A stretch of 10,782 bases of DNA from Tannerella sp. (lineage in GTDB: Bacteria > Bacteroidota > Bacteroidia > Bacteroidales > Tannerellaceae): assembly GCA_031267485.1 (NCBI GenBank), contig JAIRYY010000292.1, positions 1-10,782 of the forward strand. Reading direction: 5' to 3'. A model generated the notes under the pieces. That model had not been told where the DNA came from and did not search any database. It saw only the letters and a program-made list of their open reading frames with translations. Below, piece by piece: positions 7,160 to 10,782 of this stretch. Position 1 is the first letter of the stretch, and each line of letters starts with the position of its first letter. A program made the position numbers and the translations under genes.

Positions 7160-8680
7160 ATGTCAGAACGGAAAGTGAGAGTGCGTTTCGCTCCAAGTCC
7201 CACAGGGCCGCTTCACATAGGAGGCGTACGTACGGCTTTGTATAATTACCTGTTTGCAAAACAGCACGGCGGAGACATGATTCTCCGCATTGAAGACACG
7301 GATTCCCGGCGTTTTGTCCCGGGAGCGGAAGAGTACATAACAGAAACATTCAAATGGCTTGGCATCCGATTTGACGAGGGCGCGGGATACGGGGGCGGTT
7401 ACGGCCCGTACCGCCAGAGCGAACGGAAGAGGATATACGTGAAGTATTTGGCCAGGCTGCTCTATGACGGACTCGCATACGTGGCGTTCGACACGCCGGA
7501 CGAACTGGAAGCCAGAAGGAAGGAACAGCCCAACTTCCAGTACGACGCCTCGACAAGGATGCGGATGCGCAATTCGCTGACGCTGACGGAAGGCGAAGTG
7601 AAATCGCTCATCGACGCCGGCAATCAGTACGTCGTCCGCATCCGGATTGAACCGGGCGAAGACATCCGCGTCCGCGACATCCTGCGCGGCGATGTTGTCA
7701 TAAACTCGTCCGTCATTGACGATAAGGTACTGTTCAAATCGGCCGACGGCCTGCCGACGTATCATCTTGCCAATATTGTCGACGACCATCTGATGGAAAT
7801 CACCCATGTGATACGGGGCGAGGAATGGCTGTCGAGCGCGCCGCTTCACGTCCTGCTTTACCGCTATCTGGGCTGGAGCGATACGATGCCCGCCTTTGCG
7901 CACCTGCCGCTGTTGCTGAAACCGGAGGGCGGCGGCAAACTGAGCAAACGGGACGGCGACCGCCTCGGATTTCCGGTTTTCCCGCTCGAATGGCACGACC
8001 CCGAAAGCGGGGAAGTTTCGACCGGCTACCGCGAAAGCGGCTATCTGCCGGAAGCGGTCGTCAACTTCCTGGCTCTGCTCGGCTGGAATCCCGGCAACGA
8101 CCTGGAACTGATGACGATGGACGAACTGATTGAACTTTTTGACCTGAACCACTGCAGCAGGAGCGGAGCCAAATTCGATTATGAAAAGGGGAAGTGGTTC
8201 AACCACCGTTATATCCAGAAACGGAGCGACCGGGATGTGGCGGAAATGTTCATTCCCGTGCTCGAAAATCACGGCGTTCACGGCGCCGACCCGGCCTACG
8301 TGGAAAAAATTGTCGGCCTGATGAAGGAACGGGTGAACTTTGTCCCCGACCTGTGGGAACAGACCTGTTACTTTTTCGTCGCGCCGGACGGATATGATGA
8401 AAAAACACGCAAAAAACGCTGGAAGGAAGACAGCGCGGCGCAGCTTGCGGAACTGGCCGGGATATTGAGCGCGCGCGAACCTTTCGATGTGGAGGGGACG
8501 GAAGAATACGTCAAATCCTGGATAGAAGAAAAAGGGTATCACCTCGGAAACATCATGAATGCCGTCCGCCTGGCTCTTGTCGGACAGGGTATCGGCCCGC
8601 GCATTTTTCACATCACCGAAGCAATCGGCAGGGAGGAAACGCTCCGCAGACTGCGGAAAGCCATCGAAACGCTGGGCTGA
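7160..8680 (+). CDS. gltX: Glutamyl-tRNA synthetase
   Basis: A 506-residue class I aminoacyl-tRNA synthetase that charges tRNA-Glu in the cytoplasm. The Rossmann-fold catalytic domain starts with [14 protein letters not shown], where H19-I-G-G22 is the HIGH signature. It continues with LRIEDTD, the tRNA acceptor-binding and active-site stretch [16 protein letters not shown], and VIRGEEW, and ends in the KMSKS-type loop K260-L-S-K-R264. The helical anticodon-binding region occupies about the last 170 residues. Length and motif order are normal for bacterial GluRS and no key residue is missing. The ATG at 7160 directly precedes the conserved N-terminus. Ser262 in the KLSKR loop corresponds to Ser239 of E. 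coli GltX, the residue phosphorylated by HipA; a hipBA operon lies about 2.2 kb upstream. waaA follows after 47 nt on the same strand and is probably cotranscribed. Confidence 0.98.
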   Translation: MSERKVRVRFAPSPTGPLHIGGVRTALYNYLFAKQHGGDMILRIEDTDSRRFVPGAEEYITETFKWLGIRFDEGAGYGGGYGPYRQSERKRIYVKYLARLLYDGLAYVAFDTPDELEARRKEQPNFQYDASTRMRMRNSLTLTEGEVKSLIDAGNQYVVRIRIEPGEDIRVRDILRGDVVINSSVIDDKVLFKSADGLPTYHLANIVDDHLMEITHVIRGEEWLSSAPLHVLLYRYLGWSDTMPAFAHLPLLLKPEGGGKLSKRDGDRLGFPVFPLEWHDPESGEVSTGYRESGYLPEAVVNFLALLGWNPGNDLELMTMDELIELFDLNHCSRSGAKFDYEKGKWFNHRYIQKRSDRDVAEMFIPVLENHGVHGADPAYVEKIVGLMKERVNFVPDLWEQTCYFFVAPDGYDEKTRKKRWKEDSAAQLAELAGILSAREPFDVEGTEEYVKSWIEEKGYHLGNIMNAVRLALVGQGIGPRIFHITEAIGREETLRRLRKAIETLG

Positions 8681-8727
8681 AAAATGAGTTGCAATGAATT
8701 ACTTTCACCTTTAATCACCGGACACTG

Positions 8728-9969
8728 ATGCGGTATTTATATACGTTAGCGCTGCATTTATATGCACTGTCAGTCGAAATCGCCTCGTTCTTCAACCGGA
8801 AAGCGCGCATGACGCGCATCGGGCAATGGTATACCAACGGAATCCTGCGGAAGAAAATAGACCGCAACGCCAAATATATATGGGTACACGCCGCATCGCT
8901 GGGAGAATTTGAGCAGGGGCGGCCGATGATGGAGACCCTCCGCCGGCGCTGTCCGCAGTACAAAATACTGCTGACGTTCTTTTCCCCGTCGGGCTATGAA
9001 GTGCGCAAGAACTACGAAGGCGCGGATGTGATATGCTACCTGCCTTTCGACACGCCTTTCAAGGTGCGCAAGTTCCTGAATCTGGCAAACCCGCACATCG
9101 CCGTCTTCATCAAATACGAGTTCTGGCTCAATTACCTCACCGAACTGAAAAAGCGCGGAGTCAAAACCTACATCATATCCGCCGTATTCCGTCCGAATCA
9201 GCTGTTTTTCAAATGGTACGGCGCATGGTACCGCAAAGCGCTGCTCTGCTACGAACGCCTGTTTGTTCAGGACGAGGATTCCCGGAAATTGCTGGCCGGC
9301 TATGGCATCGAGAATGTGGAAATATGCGGCGACACGCGTTTCGACCGCGTGCTTGAGATACAGCACAACGCGCGCCTCCTGCCCGAAACGGAAGTCTTTG
9401 CAAAAGGCGACAAACTGATTCTGATTGCCGGAAGTTCATGGCCCGAAGACGAAAAATTCATCATCCCGTATTTCAATGCGCACCCCGAAGTGAAACTCGT
9501 CATCGCCCCCCACGAAATTCACCGCGAGCACCTCCTCTACATACAGTCGCTGCTCAATCGCCCCTCCATCCGCCTGTCGGAATCAGGCGAAGACCTGCTG
9601 CGCGCGAACGACTGCCTGATAATAGACAGCTTCGGACTGCTTTCGTCCATATACCGCTATGGCGACGTGGCCTATATCGGCGGCGGTTTCGGCGGCGGAA
9701 TACACAACACGCTGGAAGCCGCCGTATACGGCATCCCGGTCATTTTCGGCCCGAAATACCATAAATTCAAGGAAGCGGAAAATCTGATAGCCTGCGGCGG
9801 AGGCTTCTCCGTCGACAGCGAGGCGGCATTTACCGCCTGCATGAACAATTTCATCGCCGACCCCGTATCACGCCGCATAGCCGGAGCGGCAGCCGGAGAC
9901 TTTGTCGATAAAAACGCAGGCGCCACCGAAAAAATTCTCTCATTCTGGCCCCGGACGACCTCCGGCTAA
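8728..9969 (+). CDS. waaA: 3-deoxy-D-manno-octulosonic acid (Kdo) transferase
   Basis: A 413-residue GT-B glycosyltransferase (family GT30, also called KdtA) that moves Kdo from CMP-Kdo onto the lipid A precursor at the inner face of the cytoplasmic membrane, founding the LPS core. A hydrophobic N-terminal segment (about residues 3-22) would anchor it. The WVHAASLGEFEQ motif places the catalytic base at Glu60, the counterpart of the glutamate in the WIHAxSxGE motif of the family. Further family landmarks are IKYEFWLNY, CGDTRFDRV, and the donor-side GGGFGGGIHNTLEAAVYG followed by IPVIFGPKYHKFKEA. The domain order is complete and the length is usual. It follows gltX with a 47-nt gap in which I see no strict promoter, so one transcript is likely. 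The 77 nt after its stop hold no convincing terminator. Confidence 0.96.
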   Translation: MRYLYTLALHLYALSVEIASFFNRKARMTRIGQWYTNGILRKKIDRNAKYIWVHAASLGEFEQGRPMMETLRRRCPQYKILLTFFSPSGYEVRKNYEGADVICYLPFDTPFKVRKFLNLANPHIAVFIKYEFWLNYLTELKKRGVKTYIISAVFRPNQLFFKWYGAWYRKALLCYERLFVQDEDSRKLLAGYGIENVEICGDTRFDRVLEIQHNARLLPETEVFAKGDKLILIAGSSWPEDEKFIIPYFNAHPEVKLVIAPHEIHREHLLYIQSLLNRPSIRLSESGEDLLRANDCLIIDSFGLLSSIYRYGDVAYIGGGFGGGIHNTLEAAVYGIPVIFGPKYHKFKEAENLIACGGGFSVDSEAAFTACMNNFIADPVSRRIAGAAAGDFVDKNAGATEKILSFWPRTTSG

Positions 9970-10046
9970 ATCCACGCCCCGGTTCACCGGAAAAATTTTG
10001 CATATCCCAAACCCGGCTCGGCGATGTTCCCCATCCAAAACTCAGG

Positions 10047-10757
10047 TCACGAAACAAGAATCATCATCAGAGGCCCGGCCGGCCCCTCCTCCCCGTGCCC
10101 GTTCACGTAGCGCGCAAAAAGATACGCCTGTTTCGCATAATATTCCTCCGGGAAATTCACCCTGTGACGGCATACCGACGAAAAGCCCTCATAATGAAAC
10201 GTGTCCATAGGCGGCGCCGGCTGCCTCACGTCGACAACAGCCGAATAGAGATTGCTGCCTGCAGCATGTTCGGGACGTTTCCGCCGGCCAACAGTCTCTT
10301 CATTGACAACAACATCAAACAGGCAGCGGCTCATCCTCGTGGCCACAAGCCTGCCGACGCTCGACGGTACACCCGCGCGGGTGCGTATCCCGTCGTGCGG
10401 AAGCAGACCAAAGATTAGCCTGTCCCCCGTGCTGATAGCTTCGTTAATACGCACCTCCCTGTTCAAAAAAACGCGCCAGTGCTTTTCGAGCGCCCTCCAT
10501 GCAGTCTTGCGTGCGACGCGACTCCCCGCCGTAGCCGTTGCCCGATACGCACACAGCGCCTCCGCCCTGATAAAACTGTCGTAAAGAGGCGTAATCTTAG
10601 CAAATTCCGCAGCGTTAATATTAAAGGCGATCATATTTACCCTCGCCGCATCATAAGCCATACGAATATACTCCGTAAATCCGGCAATGCTCTTCGGAAT
10701 AATAGTTTTGTCTTTCATAATCACATCTGTTTCAGTTCCATTTCTATAATATTTCAT
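10047..10757 (-). CDS. Hypothetical protein, helical N-terminal half and fibronectin III-like C-terminal end
   Basis: I do not firmly recognise this 236-residue protein. The ATG at 10757 has a purine-rich GGAGAG a few bases upstream. A second start at Met14 (10718) would give 223 residues beginning MKDKTIIPKS and cannot be excluded. There is no signal peptide or membrane segment. Residues 14-110 look helical, with regularly spaced Ala, Arg and aromatic residues. The last 30 residues (AYLFARYVNGHGEEGPAGP...) resemble the final strands of a fibronectin III-like domain. From memory, Bacteroidota carry soluble proteins of about this size and layout, but I cannot name a family or function. It is convergent with waaA. 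Interior GC is high: 42 and 43 of 60 bases in two sampled rows, against 25 of 60 near the start codon. That it is a real gene is likely, because a single uninterrupted frame has plausible domain structure, but this is unproven. Confidence 0.65.
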   Translation of the reverse strand: MKYYRNGTETDVIMKDKTIIPKSIAGFTEYIRMAYDAARVNMIAFNINAAEFAKITPLYDSFIRAEALCAYRATATAGSRVARKTAWRALEKHWRVFLNREVRINEAISTGDRLIFGLLPHDGIRTRAGVPSSVGRLVATRMSRCLFDVVVNEETVGRRKRPEHAAGSNLYSAVVDVRQPAPPMDTFHYEGFSSVCRHRVNFPEEYYAKQAYLFARYVNGHGEEGPAGPLMMILVS

Positions 10758-10782
10758 TATCTCTCCATTTCTGCGAGAGCTC

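Noticed and set aside
7163..8611. A 482-codon open frame on the minus strand across gltX
   Set aside because: It lies entirely antisense to a clear gltX. The translation has no domain pattern and is rich in Phe, Val, Gln and Arg as expected from reverse reading of high-GC codons. It is a shadow frame.
9979..9999. CCGG-TTCA-CCGG followed by AAAAATTTT as a waaA terminator
   Set aside because: The stem is only 4 bp and the T run is only 4 bases, too weak to call an intrinsic terminator.
10370..10383. Perfect palindrome CACCCGCGCGGGTG
   Set aside because: It lies inside the GC-rich hypothetical gene, encodes ordinary residues there, and has no second copy or promoter nearby; chance is the simplest explanation.

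Overview
The window looks like chromosomal DNA from a member of the Bacteroidota, most likely Bacteroidales. Four intergenic regions carry promoters that fit the phylum-specific pattern (a -7 box TAnnTTTG about 19-20 nt after a TTTG-like -33 box). The proteins also have a Bacteroidota flavour: a PorT-type small outer-membrane barrel, a long PriA, a seven-transmembrane HD phosphodiesterase, and gltX followed directly by the Kdo transferase gene waaA. Genus cannot be fixed from the sequence alone.

Layout from left to right: a small secreted outer-membrane beta-barrel gene (144-746, +) leads after 37 nt into priA (784-3273, +), the primosomal replication-restart helicase. Next comes a compact toxin-antitoxin operon, hipB (3368-3658) and hipA (3662-4915), with its own promoter between two identical 16-bp palindromic repeats set exactly 42 bp apart. 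Convergent to hipA, on the minus strand, is a 685-aa PgpH-like 7TM-HD protein (4954-7011), a predicted cyclic-di-AMP phosphodiesterase. A 148-bp divergent, A-rich region then drives gltX (7160-8680, +; glutamyl-tRNA synthetase), followed after 47 nt by waaA/kdtA (8728-9969, +). The right end holds an unrecognised minus-strand gene (10047-10757) of unusually high interior GC.

Most of the window is housekeeping: replication restart, translation, lipid A-Kdo synthesis, envelope and nucleotide signalling. The accessory part is hipBA. Its catalytic residues look intact, and the best known substrate of HipA kinases, GltX, is encoded 2.2 kb away with the target serine conserved in its KLSKR loop (Ser262). 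I see no RNA genes, CRISPR arrays, insertion sequences or stretches longer than 300 bases without a gene. I do not see clear evidence for a wholly new system. The most informative non-coding signal is the hipBA operator-promoter arrangement.
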